48,393 nt of DNA from Cyclobacteriaceae bacterium. Lineage in GTDB: Bacteria; Bacteroidota; Bacteroidia; Cytophagales; Cyclobacteriaceae. Location: the NCBI GenBank assembly GCA_025350305.1, contig JANXYC010000066.1, forward strand, positions 1-48,393, written 5' to 3'. Below the pieces are notes generated by a model. It made no database searches and had not been told where the DNA came from. It worked only from the letters and a program-made list of their open reading frames with translations. Made by a program: the position numbers and the translations under genes. This document shows, one piece after another, positions 34,669 to 43,549 of this stretch (position 1 is its first letter; each line of letters begins with the position of its first letter).

Positions 34669-34992
34669 TTAAACGATCAGCTTTTTAAAAGTGTTCCTGA
34701 CCTGATTTTGTGTGGCCTTATCCAGTTGACCTATTCTTAAATCAACAAGCTCTTTCTCCAGGGAAGCTATTTTGTGAATGCGTATTACCGAAGGTAATCT
34801 CAAACCAAATTTTTCCCAATGTTTTAACTTGATGTCGAATGAGGTGTTGTATAGTTTGCTGGTCAAGCGGCATACGATAATGTCGCCATCGTTGGAATCG
34901 AAAATAACTAACGCTGGACGCTTTTTGGAGGAAAGTTCATCTGTAAAAGGAAATTTCAGAAGCACAATGTCACCAAATTTGAGTTCCTCCAT
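34669..34992 (-). CDS. PemK/MazF-family toxin
   Basis: A 107-residue protein starting at the ATG complementary to 34990-34992; two alternative codons upstream would overlap the antitoxin. The fold signature is clear: FGDIVLLKFPFTDELSSKKRPALVI at the N-terminus and a C-terminal LDKATQNQVRNTFKKL. In this family it is usually a ribosome-independent mRNA endoribonuclease. It begins 2 bases after the antitoxin stop, the normal antitoxin-first order. A deleted second copy of the antitoxin remains near 23.4 kb. Confidence 0.9.
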   Translation of the reverse strand: MEELKFGDIVLLKFPFTDELSSKKRPALVIFDSNDGDIIVCRLTSKLYNTSFDIKLKHWEKFGLRLPSVIRIHKIASLEKELVDLRIGQLDKATQNQVRNTFKKLIV

Positions 34993-34994
34993 AC

Positions 34995-35213
34995 TCAATA
35001 GTGATCGTAAACAGAATCTGTTTTAGCGTAACCTTTTAAGAACTGCTCTTTGGTAAGATGTTGAAAATCATCTTTTTCTTTTTGATCGGGCTCGTCCATT
35101 AGCACAATCACTCGTACATTCTTATTTTTTGACGTGGTAACTTGCTTATGCAGCTTCTTGGGAATCTGTATCCTGTTGTTTTTAAGCTTTGTCTTAAATT
35201 CTACTGCTTTCAT
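34995..35213 (-). CDS. antitoxin of the PemK/MazF-type pair
   Basis: A 72-residue basic-to-acidic protein (start at the ATG at 35211-35213; an in-frame start 6 codons earlier is possible). Residues 1-40 contain FKTKLKNNRIQIPKKL, suggestive of a swapped-hairpin AbrB-like DNA-binding part. The rest is charged, as expected for a flexible toxin-binding tail ending DSVYDHY. Location directly before the toxin makes the role likely. Such antitoxins usually repress their own promoter. Confidence 0.8.
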   Translation of the reverse strand: MKAVEFKTKLKNNRIQIPKKLHKQVTTSKNKNVRVIVLMDEPDQKEKDDFQHLTKEQFLKGYAKTDSVYDHY

Positions 35214-35398
35214 TGAAACGAATTTAACCAAAGATACAAATTATAGCGCGTAAGATTTGACTTTTATCCTTGTTTTCGGTTGGGGGTGCTTGGGCGAGAA
35301 TCTCCTTGAGATGCTGTGTTTTTTATCCGAGTCCTTTTTCGTCAATTAGTTATTTGCTAAAAGCCGCGCTTTAACACGAATGAAGCGCAAGGCATTTT

Positions 35399-36742
35399 TT
35401 AAATCCCCCTATAATTAAATGGTGTAATTTGTTTTAACCGTTTTTTCAGCGCGGCACTGACGTTCAACCCATCAATAAACTTCACGAAACTTTCTTTTGT
35501 GATCTTCTCGTTTTTACGTGTCAGCTGTTTCAGGGCTTCGTATGGATTTGGATGTCCCTCTTTTCTCAAGATGGTCTGGATCGCCTCCGCTACCACAGCC
35601 CAGTTATCATCGAGGTCTTTATCAATGACCGTGCGGTTCAATTCCAGTTTGTTGATACCCCGTTCCAACGAATGCAACGCAAGCCATGTATGAGCCATGG
35701 GTACCCCGATGTTTCGCAGCACCGTCGAGTCGGTAAGGTCGCGCTGAAGTCGTGAGATGGGAAGCTTTGCCGAAAGGTGTTCGAACAATGCATTGGCAAA
35801 GCCCAGATTACCTTCTGCATTTTCAAAGTCGATGGGGTTTACTTTATGTGGCATGGCCGATGAACCTACTTCTCCGGCCTTGATCGTCTGTTTGAAATAA
35901 TTCATCGCAATGTATTGCCACACGTCGCGACTGTAGTCAATGAGAATCGTGTTGATCCGTTTCAGATTGTCAAACAAGGCCGCCAGGTTATCGTAGTGCT
36001 CTATTTGTGTGGTTGGATGGCTTCGGCTCAGACCTAACGTTTTTGAAACAAATTGATCAGCAAACTTTATCCAATCGACGTTAGGATATGCGATGTGGTG
36101 TGCGTTGAAATTACCGGTTGCTCCGCCAAATTTGGCCGAATGTGGAATGGTCTTTAATAATTCAAGTTGCCGTTTGATTCGTTCAGAAAATACAGCCATT
36201 TCTTTTCCAAGACGTGTTGGTGATGCCGGCTGACCGTGCGTCCGTGCCAGCATGGGGACATCTTTCCATTTCGTGGCCTGTTGATTGATCAACCTCACGG
36301 TGGCGTTGAGCTTGGGCAGGAATTCATTTTCCAAAAACTCCTTTAGCAACAGGGGTGCTGCTGTATTATTAATATCCTGGGAGGTAAGACCAAGGTGTAT
36401 AAATTCTTTAAATGCCGATAGCCCGGTTTTATCGAACATCTCCTTTAAGAAATACTCCACCGCTTTCACGTCATGATTGGTGGTCTTCTCAATGGTTTTT
36501 ATTTTGATGGCTGCAGCTTCATCAAACTCGTTGTAAAATGACCGAAGCAGGGAAAACTTTTTCTTTGGAAAGGATTTCAATTCGGGAAGGGGCCACTCAC
36601 ATAAAGCAATAAAATACTCGATCTCAATCCGCAGCCTGTACCGGATGAGGGCATATTCGGAGAAATAGTTTGAAAGGAGTGAGGTTGTTGGAAAATAACG
36701 ACCATCCAATGGCGAGATAGCCGTAAGGGAGTTCAGTTGCAC
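35399..36742 (-). CDS. purB: adenylosuccinate lyase
   Basis: A 447-residue enzyme of purine synthesis that releases fumarate from SAICAR and from adenylosuccinate. The superfamily signature SSAMPHKVNPIDFENAEGN is at about residues 294-312, catalytic-site ARTHGQPASPTRLGKE has His169, and HLGLTSQDINNT is at 116-127. The N-terminal SPLDGRY motif is typical of the E. coli-type branch, as is the length. It is divergent from the DUF5916 gene. All landmark residues are present. Confidence 0.97.
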   Translation of the reverse strand: MQLNSLTAISPLDGRYFPTTSLLSNYFSEYALIRYRLRIEIEYFIALCEWPLPELKSFPKKKFSLLRSFYNEFDEAAAIKIKTIEKTTNHDVKAVEYFLKEMFDKTGLSAFKEFIHLGLTSQDINNTAAPLLLKEFLENEFLPKLNATVRLINQQATKWKDVPMLARTHGQPASPTRLGKEMAVFSERIKRQLELLKTIPHSAKFGGATGNFNAHHIAYPNVDWIKFADQFVSKTLGLSRSHPTTQIEHYDNLAALFDNLKRINTILIDYSRDVWQYIAMNYFKQTIKAGEVGSSAMPHKVNPIDFENAEGNLGFANALFEHLSAKLPISRLQRDLTDSTVLRNIGVPMAHTWLALHSLERGINKLELNRTVIDKDLDDNWAVVAEAIQTILRKEGHPNPYEALKQLTRKNEKITKESFVKFIDGLNVSAALKKRLKQITPFNYRGI

Positions 36743-36850
36743 AGTGGGCTTGTTAAACCGCTAAAATAAATCTTTTTAACGAATCCTTAACTTTTCGTTC
36801 AATTCTGGGTGTTAGAAATTCAGATTGAATGGTTTAGTTTTGTGCCCTTT

Positions 36851-39136
36851 ATGAAACGACTTTGTAAGGTTGTGTTTATTTTTTTTGCCGTCGTGGATAG
36901 CTCATTTGTTTTCTCTCAGACAAAGAATGCTCCCGGCACGGAATTGCCGATCAGGAAAGCAAAGGGGCTGATGGTGCTGGACGGTAAACTGGATGAGGAA
37001 GATTGGAAAGAAGCGGGGATAGCTAAAGATTTTTTTCTGAACTACCCGGTGGATACCGCGGCGGCACCGTTCCAAACCGAAGCGCGCCTGACATTTGATG
37101 ACCATGCCTTATATGTTTCGTTTGTTTGCTATGATGACAACACACCCAATGTTATACAATCTCTGCGAAGAGATTTTGACTATGGAAGCAATGATAACGT
37201 CGGTGTTTTTATTGGACCTTATAATGATGCCATCAATGGATTTTATTTTGTGATTACTCCGCAAGGTGTCCAGTTGGAAGGAACTATTGCGGGCGCGGGT
37301 GCAGATGATCGAGGTTACAATCCTACCTGGGACAATAAATGGTATTCGAAGGTGACCAAATTGGAAGATCGGTGGATCGCCGAACTCATGATTCCGTTTA
37401 AAAGTTTTCGGTTTAAGAGTGAGTTACCAGAGTGGAATATCACCTTCCAGCGATATGACCTTAAGCGAAATCACGTCAGCAGTTGGATAGCAACGCCCAT
37501 TCAATTCTTTGGCACCTCGTTCGCATACGCTGGCAAGTTAGCTTGGAAAGATCTTCCTCCGCATCACACAACGAATATCTCGCTCATTCCCTACCTGGCA
37601 GGCGGATCCACAACCGATAAAGCAACCGAACCTCCTTCAAAAACAACCGACTTGCAGACAGGCTTTGATGCAAAAATAGGCGTTACCCCTTCGCTTAATT
37701 TGGACCTGACGGTAAATCCGGATTTTTCTCAAGTGGAGGTCGACCGCCAGGTGATCAATCTCACGCGTTTTGAATTCCAGTTTCCGGAACGAAGGCAATT
37801 CTTTCTTGAGAATAGCGACTTGTTTGATCGCATGGGATGGCCGACAGCGCGCCCATTTTTTTCGAGGAGGATTGGTTTGGTCAGGGACTCGACAGGTACG
37901 TTAAAGAAAGTACCAATTTTATACGGCGCTCGCTTAAGCGGATCGCTTTCGAAGAAATGGCGTTTGAGTGTGCTGAACATGCAAACCCAAGAGAAATTGT
38001 CGATGGGTCTTCCGGGTCAGAATTTTACCGTCGTAGCAATTCAACGCAACTTCTGGAAGCAATCCAACATCCAGCTCTCTTTTGTCGATAAGGAATCAAT
38101 CGGCGTTAGGGCGGGTGACTCGGTGAAATTCTTTTACAGCGATCTGTGGAAGCGAAAAATTATGGGTAATAATACCGTCAAAGTATTAAATCAATTTAAC
38201 AGCACCGTAACCCTTGATATCGAATCGCGCAGCGTTGACAATACGTGGTACTCAAGTCTGTACTTTAGTCAGTCGTTTGATTCATTTACCATAAGCGACC
38301 ATCTGACCGGTGGGGGATTTGTTCAATACACCAGGCGAAATATTCAGTTGGCATTTGGAGAGACACTTCTCCAAAAGAATTACAATGCGGAGGCTGGCTA
38401 CGTTCCCAGTCATGGTGTCTATCCTGGGGTTAATAATACGTTTGCAAGTATCTATGGTACATTTTATCCCAAGAACAAGATTGTGGCAAAAATGGGCCCT
38501 ACCCTGGATTTGAATCTTAACACGATTCCAGGCGGCATCATTACTGATAAGACGGCTACCCTGGGATATTCTTTTAATTTCCTGAACACGGCGATGTTCG
38601 GTGTATCCTACTTTTATGTTTTTCAAGAGCTTACCAATTCATTCAATCCAATTGATAAACAAAAGTTTACCAATTATTTGCCAGGGGACCGGTACAACTG
38701 GAACCGCTATTCAATCTTCTTCCAATCCAATCAGCGAAAAGTTTTTCGCTACTCACTGGGAACCAATACAGGAGGATTTTACAATGGTGATAACCTGAAT
38801 TTTAATGGAGAAATAAATTTTCGTTATCAGCCTTTTGGCAGTGTGTCCGTCAGGTTTGATTATAATGATCTGAAACTCCCTGAAAATTTTGGAAGAGAGA
38901 AACTTTTTGTGGTAAGTCCTCGCGTAGACCTGACATTATCCAGCAAAATTTTCCTCACCACGTTTGTTCAATACAACACCCTGCTGGACAACGTAAATCT
39001 CAACGCACGTTTTCAATGGCGGTATAAACCTGCGAGCGACTTTTTTGTTGTGTACACCGAAAACTATCTGCCTGAAACATTTGGAAGCAAAAACCGGGCA
39101 CTGGTGTTCAAATTCACCTATTGGTTTAATATTTAG
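36851..39136 (+). CDS. DUF5916 outer-membrane protein with CBM9-like domain
   Basis: The frame opens at 36809, but the ATG at 36851 starts a signal peptide ending SSFVFSQ, giving 761 residues. Residues about 35-220 resemble a carbohydrate-binding CBM9-like module (KLDEEDWKEA, ARLTFDDHALYVSFVCYDD). The rest is DUF5916, rich in alternating strands and ending in an aromatic residue pattern (LVFKFTYWFNI) typical of beta-barrels. These proteins are frequent in Bacteroidota; the substrate is unknown. It is divergent from purB. Confidence 0.87.
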   Translation: MKRLCKVVFIFFAVVDSSFVFSQTKNAPGTELPIRKAKGLMVLDGKLDEEDWKEAGIAKDFFLNYPVDTAAAPFQTEARLTFDDHALYVSFVCYDDNTPNVIQSLRRDFDYGSNDNVGVFIGPYNDAINGFYFVITPQGVQLEGTIAGAGADDRGYNPTWDNKWYSKVTKLEDRWIAELMIPFKSFRFKSELPEWNITFQRYDLKRNHVSSWIATPIQFFGTSFAYAGKLAWKDLPPHHTTNISLIPYLAGGSTTDKATEPPSKTTDLQTGFDAKIGVTPSLNLDLTVNPDFSQVEVDRQVINLTRFEFQFPERRQFFLENSDLFDRMGWPTARPFFSRRIGLVRDSTGTLKKVPILYGARLSGSLSKKWRLSVLNMQTQEKLSMGLPGQNFTVVAIQRNFWKQSNIQLSFVDKESIGVRAGDSVKFFYSDLWKRKIMGNNTVKVLNQFNSTVTLDIESRSVDNTWYSSLYFSQSFDSFTISDHLTGGGFVQYTRRNIQLAFGETLLQKNYNAEAGYVPSHGVYPGVNNTFASIYGTFYPKNKIVAKMGPTLDLNLNTIPGGIITDKTATLGYSFNFLNTAMFGVSYFYVFQELTNSFNPIDKQKFTNYLPGDRYNWNRYSIFFQSNQRKVFRYSLGTNTGGFYNGDNLNFNGEINFRYQPFGSVSVRFDYNDLKLPENFGREKLFVVSPRVDLTLSSKIFLTTFVQYNTLLDNVNLNARFQWRYKPASDFFVVYTENYLPETFGSKNRALVFKFTYWFNI

Positions 39137-39176
39137 AGGAGAGTTTGTAGCTTTACGACTGTTTTAAGTGGATTGT

Positions 39177-39280
39177 ATTTCAAATTGTGGGAGTTAAACT
39201 ACTTCCATTGGGCTAAAGCCCTTTAAGTACCTGCAAAATTACCCCGGCCTAAAGGCCAGGGCAATTCGACTATTTGAAAT
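39177..39280. repeat. REP-like hairpin element
   Basis: Outer arms ATTTCAAAT (39177-39185) and ATTTGAAAT (39272-39280) enclose two hairpins, GGGCTAAAGCCC (39210-39221) and CCCCGGCCTAAAGGCC followed by GGGC (39242-39262). This two-hairpin pattern is a familiar dispersed element in Bacteroidota genomes. It fills the gap before the reductase gene. Confidence 0.7.
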
Positions 39281-39314
39281 GCTCTCTTTAATTTGACTAA
39301 AACTATGTATTCCA

Positions 39315-40430
39315 ATGGCATTCAGCCTATTTAAGAAATCCGAAAAGAAAGAAGAAACGCACAGCGGCCCGCACTACTATGACCTCAAAGTGAAAAAGAT
39401 AGTACACGAGACGAAGGATGCTATTTCGATCGTATTTGAGCAACCGGCTTCCAGAAAAATTTCTTATCGGTCCGGTCAGTTTTTAACGTTGATTGTATCC
39501 ATTCAGGGCAAGGATGTTAGGCGGGCCTACTCACTTTGTTCTTCGCCCTTTGTAGATTCTGATTTAATCGTTTCTGTAAAACGTGTGGATAACGGACTGA
39601 TGTCCAACTGGCTTCCAGACAATTTGAAAGCGGGCTCGACACTCAAAGTGATGGAGCCGATGGGTCAGTTCACCACGGACTACCAAAAAGAAAGGAAACG
39701 CCACCTTATTATGTTTGCAGGTGGCAGTGGTATTACCCCGATGATGTCGCTCATCAAGAGTCTTCTTACCCAGGAGCCCGATAGCATTGTCTCACTCATT
39801 TACTGCAACCGTAACATTGAAAGTATTATTTTTAAAGAGGAGTTGACCAAACTGGAGGCGAAGTATGAAGGGCGTCTGCACGTAATTCAGGTATTGGACG
39901 AGGCGCCGATGAACTGGCAGGGTTATTCCGGTTTGCTCAATCATGAGATGTTGACAAAATTATTTGAGCGCATTCCCAACTGGGGCACGGAGAAATCAAC
40001 GTATCTTATGTGCGGGCCGGAGGGCATGATGAAAAATGTAGAGACCCTGCTCGATCAACACCACATTCCCAAAGAAAATATTTTTAAGGAAAGTTTTGTT
40101 TCGCCCACCATCGCCAAAGAACAGAAGAAAGAGACGGCTCCTGCTGCTGAAAACAAAGCGAGGGAGGTAACGATCCGCTATGACGGGCACGAATACAAAG
40201 TTTTAGTGCAACCCAACCGCGCTATCCTCGAGACAGCCCTTGATGCCGGCATCGACTTGCCGTACTCGTGTCAAAGCGGACTTTGCACTGCCTGCCGCGG
40301 AAAAGCCCTTTCCGGAAAAGTGAAGCTCGATGAAGAAGAAGGTTTATCCCAATCCGAGCGCGATGAAGGGTATGTGCTGACGTGTGTAGGTCATCCGCTT
40401 ACGGATGATGTGGTGATTGAGATTGGGTGA
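39315..40430 (+). CDS. PaaE-like ferredoxin/flavodoxin reductase with [2Fe-2S] domain
   Basis: A 371-residue protein. The FAD domain (about 20-125) has RAYS at residues 70-73 and the NAD(P)H domain (about 128-260) has AGGSGITPMMSL. The C-terminal ferredoxin domain binds a [2Fe-2S] cluster through Cys319, Cys324, Cys327 and Cys357. This domain order matches the PaaE subunit of phenylacetyl-CoA epoxidase and related oxygenase reductases. No paaABCD genes lie nearby, so its partner oxygenase or desaturase is elsewhere. The gene stands alone after a REP-like element. Confidence 0.9.
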   Translation: MAFSLFKKSEKKEETHSGPHYYDLKVKKIVHETKDAISIVFEQPASRKISYRSGQFLTLIVSIQGKDVRRAYSLCSSPFVDSDLIVSVKRVDNGLMSNWLPDNLKAGSTLKVMEPMGQFTTDYQKERKRHLIMFAGGSGITPMMSLIKSLLTQEPDSIVSLIYCNRNIESIIFKEELTKLEAKYEGRLHVIQVLDEAPMNWQGYSGLLNHEMLTKLFERIPNWGTEKSTYLMCGPEGMMKNVETLLDQHHIPKENIFKESFVSPTIAKEQKKETAPAAENKAREVTIRYDGHEYKVLVQPNRAILETALDAGIDLPYSCQSGLCTACRGKALSGKVKLDEEEGLSQSERDEGYVLTCVGHPLTDDVVIEIG

Positions 40431-40438
40431 GTGGTAAA

Positions 40439-40500
40439 CGGTAATCCCGGTAATCACCGATCACCGATTACCGATCACCGATTACTGATCACCAATTCAC
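40439..40500. repeat. tandem GATCACC/GATTACC words after the reductase gene
   Basis: CGATCACCGATTAC-like units recur in about 60 bases directly after the stop codon, with no coding sense. They precede a separate stem (GTTGGTGT 40520-40527 with ACACCAAC 40551-40558) that could terminate transcription in the 213-base gap between convergent genes. Confidence 0.6.
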
Positions 40501-40643
40501 TTACTCACCCCCGCCCCGTGTTGGTGTTTGCGATGGACTTGCGGGCGACGACACCAACGCACACAATTACGTAAAAGCCGCACAAGATTCTCTTGCGGTA
40601 GCTTTAAGCCCTATAAAATCAAGATGAGAACACTGTTCGCCCG

Positions 40644-41450
40644 CTATTGGTAGACCCTGACGTAGTCGACTTCCATTCTTTGTGGCCAGATAGAATCATC
40701 AACTCCCTGCCTGCCGCCCCAATTGCCGCCGACAGCCAGGTTCATGATCAAATGAAATCGCTGATCGAAAGGCCAGCCTTTGAAATCTTCTTTTGGATCG
40801 CGGTTTACCGAATGATATAATGTATCGTCCACAAGAAAATCCATTTTGTTTTCACTCCAGTGGATGGCATACACATGCTGCTCATCCATACAGGTGGGTA
40901 CTGTTATCTTACCTTCCTTTTGTGTTCCCTTGCCATGGTTGTACGTCTCGGTGTGAATGGTGCCATGAACTACCCACGGATCGAAACCAACATGCTCCAT
41001 GATGTCGATCTCACCGCTCTCGGGCCAGCCACCATACTTCCAATCCGTGGAGAGCATCCAGATGGCAGGCCACGTGCCTTTGCCTCGTGGGAGCTTCGCC
41101 TTCACTTCAATTCTCCCATACAGCCAATCGCCTTTGTGTTTGCTCACCACACGGGTTGATGTGTACGGCTTACCGCTCTTCTCCTCTTTGTGCGCTTCAA
41201 TAATTAACATACCGTTTTGTACACGCACGTTTTTTGAATCTTTGGTATAATATTCCAGTTCATTGTTTCCCCAACCGCAGACGTTCGGGCAGCCATCTCC
41301 CAGGTCGTAATTCCATTTGGTTGAATCGGGTGAGCCAGCGTAATTGAATTCATCGGACCAAACCAGCCGTGGTCCAACAACCTTCATACTTTTGAATGAA
41401 GTGACTAAAATTATTAAGATTAGAAAAAGAGGTAGCCTTGCTAGGGTCAT
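40644..41450 (-). CDS. glycoside hydrolase family 16 (endo-beta-glucanase type)
   Basis: The ATG at 41448-41450 gives a 268-residue protein with an N-terminal signal or anchor; an upstream start at 41489 is less likely. The catalytic signature GEIDIMEH contains the nucleophile Glu147, Asp149 and acid/base Glu152. LVWSDEFNYAGSPDSTKWNYD and the C-terminal WPQRMEVDYVRVYQ are typical of GH16 laminarinase-like enzymes that cut beta-1,3 or mixed glucans. It is predicted to be secreted or periplasmic and stands opposite a LamG surface-protein gene. Confidence 0.93.
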   Translation of the reverse strand: MTLARLPLFLILIILVTSFKSMKVVGPRLVWSDEFNYAGSPDSTKWNYDLGDGCPNVCGWGNNELEYYTKDSKNVRVQNGMLIIEAHKEEKSGKPYTSTRVVSKHKGDWLYGRIEVKAKLPRGKGTWPAIWMLSTDWKYGGWPESGEIDIMEHVGFDPWVVHGTIHTETYNHGKGTQKEGKITVPTCMDEQHVYAIHWSENKMDFLVDDTLYHSVNRDPKEDFKGWPFDQRFHLIMNLAVGGNWGGRQGVDDSIWPQRMEVDYVRVYQ

Positions 41451-41615
41451 AACTAAAGCAATGGTATGACTTTGTTGTTGAAAAAACAATTTCAGGAATC
41501 ATGAGTGACTTCAAGAAATTCACATCGAAGGAAGTAGTCGAGGCTATTCCGGATATAAACGAGATCTGGAAAGAGTGGCTCATAAAACGCCGGGAATTTA
41601 GTCTTAGCTTTGTGT

Positions 41616-43466
41616 ATGAGAATTTTGAACATTCTTGTGGTTGTTCTAATTGGACACACACTTTTTGGGCAGACCGGCCCGGCGGGTGTTGGTACTTCTG
41701 CAAACAACCCATTATGGCTTAAGGCCGATGCAGGTACCTCGACAACCACCAACGGAAGCCCGGTCAGCGCGTGGAATGACCAGTCCGGAAACTCAAATAA
41801 CGCCCTTCAAACCACCTTTCTAACTCAGCAACCTCTCTACGTGTCTTCGTTGATGAACGGAATGCCCGCCATTCAATTTGATAATGCCGCAGGGCCCAAC
41901 AACGACGAGTTAATCGTGGGAGATAATAACAATCTGGACAATACCCCAGGACTTACCATTTTCAGCATTTCTCAACCTAATACTTTGAATGGTGCAGCGA
42001 GGGCGATTGTGTCCAAACGTCAGAATGTTGGCAATAATGAGTCCTACCTGATCTTCTTTTTCACGGGCAATGCTATTGACGTCGACATCGATTCAAATGG
42101 CGACCGCTGGGCTACTACCGCTACATTCAGTATTAACAACAACTACCTGCTCACACTATTCTATGATGGCACGCTTGCTGCCGCATCCAGGACCGGCATG
42201 TACGTGAATGAAACATTCGATGGGTCGCACACCGAAACAAGCGCGTCGATTCCTAACTATCTCTCCAACCTGACGATTGGATCACTTAACCAGGGCGACG
42301 GCCGGGCATTCGGTGGACATATTGCAGAAGTGATCATCTATACAAAAGCCTTGAATAAGGCGGAGAGAATTGTTGTGAGCAATTACCTTTCGGCCAAATA
42401 CAACATCACCATTCTAGCAGCTTCCGATCTGTATGTAGGAGACAATCCTGGAAATGGTAACTATGATTTTGAGGTGGCCGGCATCGGTACAGAAGCATCC
42501 GGAAGCTCGACCGCTGCTTCATCAACAGTGACCGGTGGTCTCGGCATTACCCAGGTAAGCGGTTTTCAAAACGGGGATTATCTGATATACGGTCACCAAA
42601 CAGGAGCCAACTCCAATTCAAATGCGGATGTTGGAGGGATGACTGGAGTCAATAACTCCAGATGGAACAGGGTCTGGTACCTGAATGTCACCAACGCAGG
42701 AGCGAATGAAAACGTGAACATCGTCTTTAATACAAATGATGGCGGTACACCCGTGACACCAACAGTTGCTGGAAATTATGTTTTGCTCTTCCGTGCGGGC
42801 CAAGCCGGCAACTGGACAGAACTCGTTACAGCCACCTCCATCGCAGGGCCCCAGATTACTTTCTCCGGCGTCACCATAACAACCAATGGTTACTATACTA
42901 TTGGAACACGAGACAATACGGCAAGCCCGCTTCCGATCGGATTGCTTGAGTTTATTGGAAAGCAGACAGAAAAGGGCACCAAGCTGAGCTGGACAACAGA
43001 GACAGAATTGAATAACAATTTTTTTACGGTGGAGCGATCTCCCGATGGGTATAATTTTGAAAAACTGATTGATATTCCCGGGGCTGGCAATAGTTCTCAA
43101 CAAAAAAAATACACTGCCCTGGATCCTTTATCGTATCCTGATAAAACCTATTACAGGCTAAAGCAAACTGATTTCAACGGCGCATTTACGTATTCGAAAG
43201 TGATCAGCGTTGCAACGGATGTGTCCTTACCATCATTCAAGCTATACCCTAATCCTGCTACCGGGCGGATAAACATAGAGCTGACTGGCGAATGGAAGGG
43301 ATTGTCCATCAAAATATTTGATTCCAAAGGTCAGCCTGTTTCTTTTGAGTACACGGCACAGGGTTCACTAGTCATCATCAATACCCATGATTTTCAAAAA
43401 GGACTTTATGTCGTTCAGGTGTTTGATGGAAGTTCCATCTGGACGCAGCGAGTCATTATTGAATAA
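41616..43466 (+). CDS. LamG-like surface protein with T9SS sorting domain
   Basis: A 616-residue protein starting at the ATG at 41616; upstream non-ATG codons are less likely. A signal peptide ends LFGQ. Residues about 30-260 resemble a concanavalin/LamG jellyroll (LWLKADAGTSTTTNG, then AFGGHIAEVIIYTKALNKAE). The middle (about 270-430) is a repetitive beta domain (DUF8202-like by feel). Residues 440-525 look like a fibronectin-type strand set, and the end is a T9SS type A tail (FKLYPNPATGRINIEL). It should be displayed or released through T9SS, with a role in glycan binding or adhesion. Confidence 0.85.
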   Translation: MRILNILVVVLIGHTLFGQTGPAGVGTSANNPLWLKADAGTSTTTNGSPVSAWNDQSGNSNNALQTTFLTQQPLYVSSLMNGMPAIQFDNAAGPNNDELIVGDNNNLDNTPGLTIFSISQPNTLNGAARAIVSKRQNVGNNESYLIFFFTGNAIDVDIDSNGDRWATTATFSINNNYLLTLFYDGTLAAASRTGMYVNETFDGSHTETSASIPNYLSNLTIGSLNQGDGRAFGGHIAEVIIYTKALNKAERIVVSNYLSAKYNITILAASDLYVGDNPGNGNYDFEVAGIGTEASGSSTAASSTVTGGLGITQVSGFQNGDYLIYGHQTGANSNSNADVGGMTGVNNSRWNRVWYLNVTNAGANENVNIVFNTNDGGTPVTPTVAGNYVLLFRAGQAGNWTELVTATSIAGPQITFSGVTITTNGYYTIGTRDNTASPLPIGLLEFIGKQTEKGTKLSWTTETELNNNFFTVERSPDGYNFEKLIDIPGAGNSSQQKKYTALDPLSYPDKTYYRLKQTDFNGAFTYSKVISVATDVSLPSFKLYPNPATGRINIELTGEWKGLSIKIFDSKGQPVSFEYTAQGSLVIINTHDFQKGLYVVQVFDGSSIWTQRVIIE

Positions 43467-43549
43467 GGGCCCGGTATGTGTTAAGGTGTTTATGTTGTAC
43501 CCTCTGACATTGAGTCAAACTCCAGATCCTGAATGTTCACAATCAACCC

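Noticed and set aside
36835-36842. TAGTTTTG as a -7 promoter box for the DUF5916 gene
   Set aside because: It lies only 8 bases before the chosen start codon, which would leave almost no leader, and no good -33 element is at the right distance.
41501-41722. Plus-strand frame of 73 codons before the LamG gene
   Set aside because: Its first 40 codons look plausible, but it runs out of frame into the well-supported signal peptide and body of the LamG protein, and it has no recognisable relatives or ribosome-binding site.
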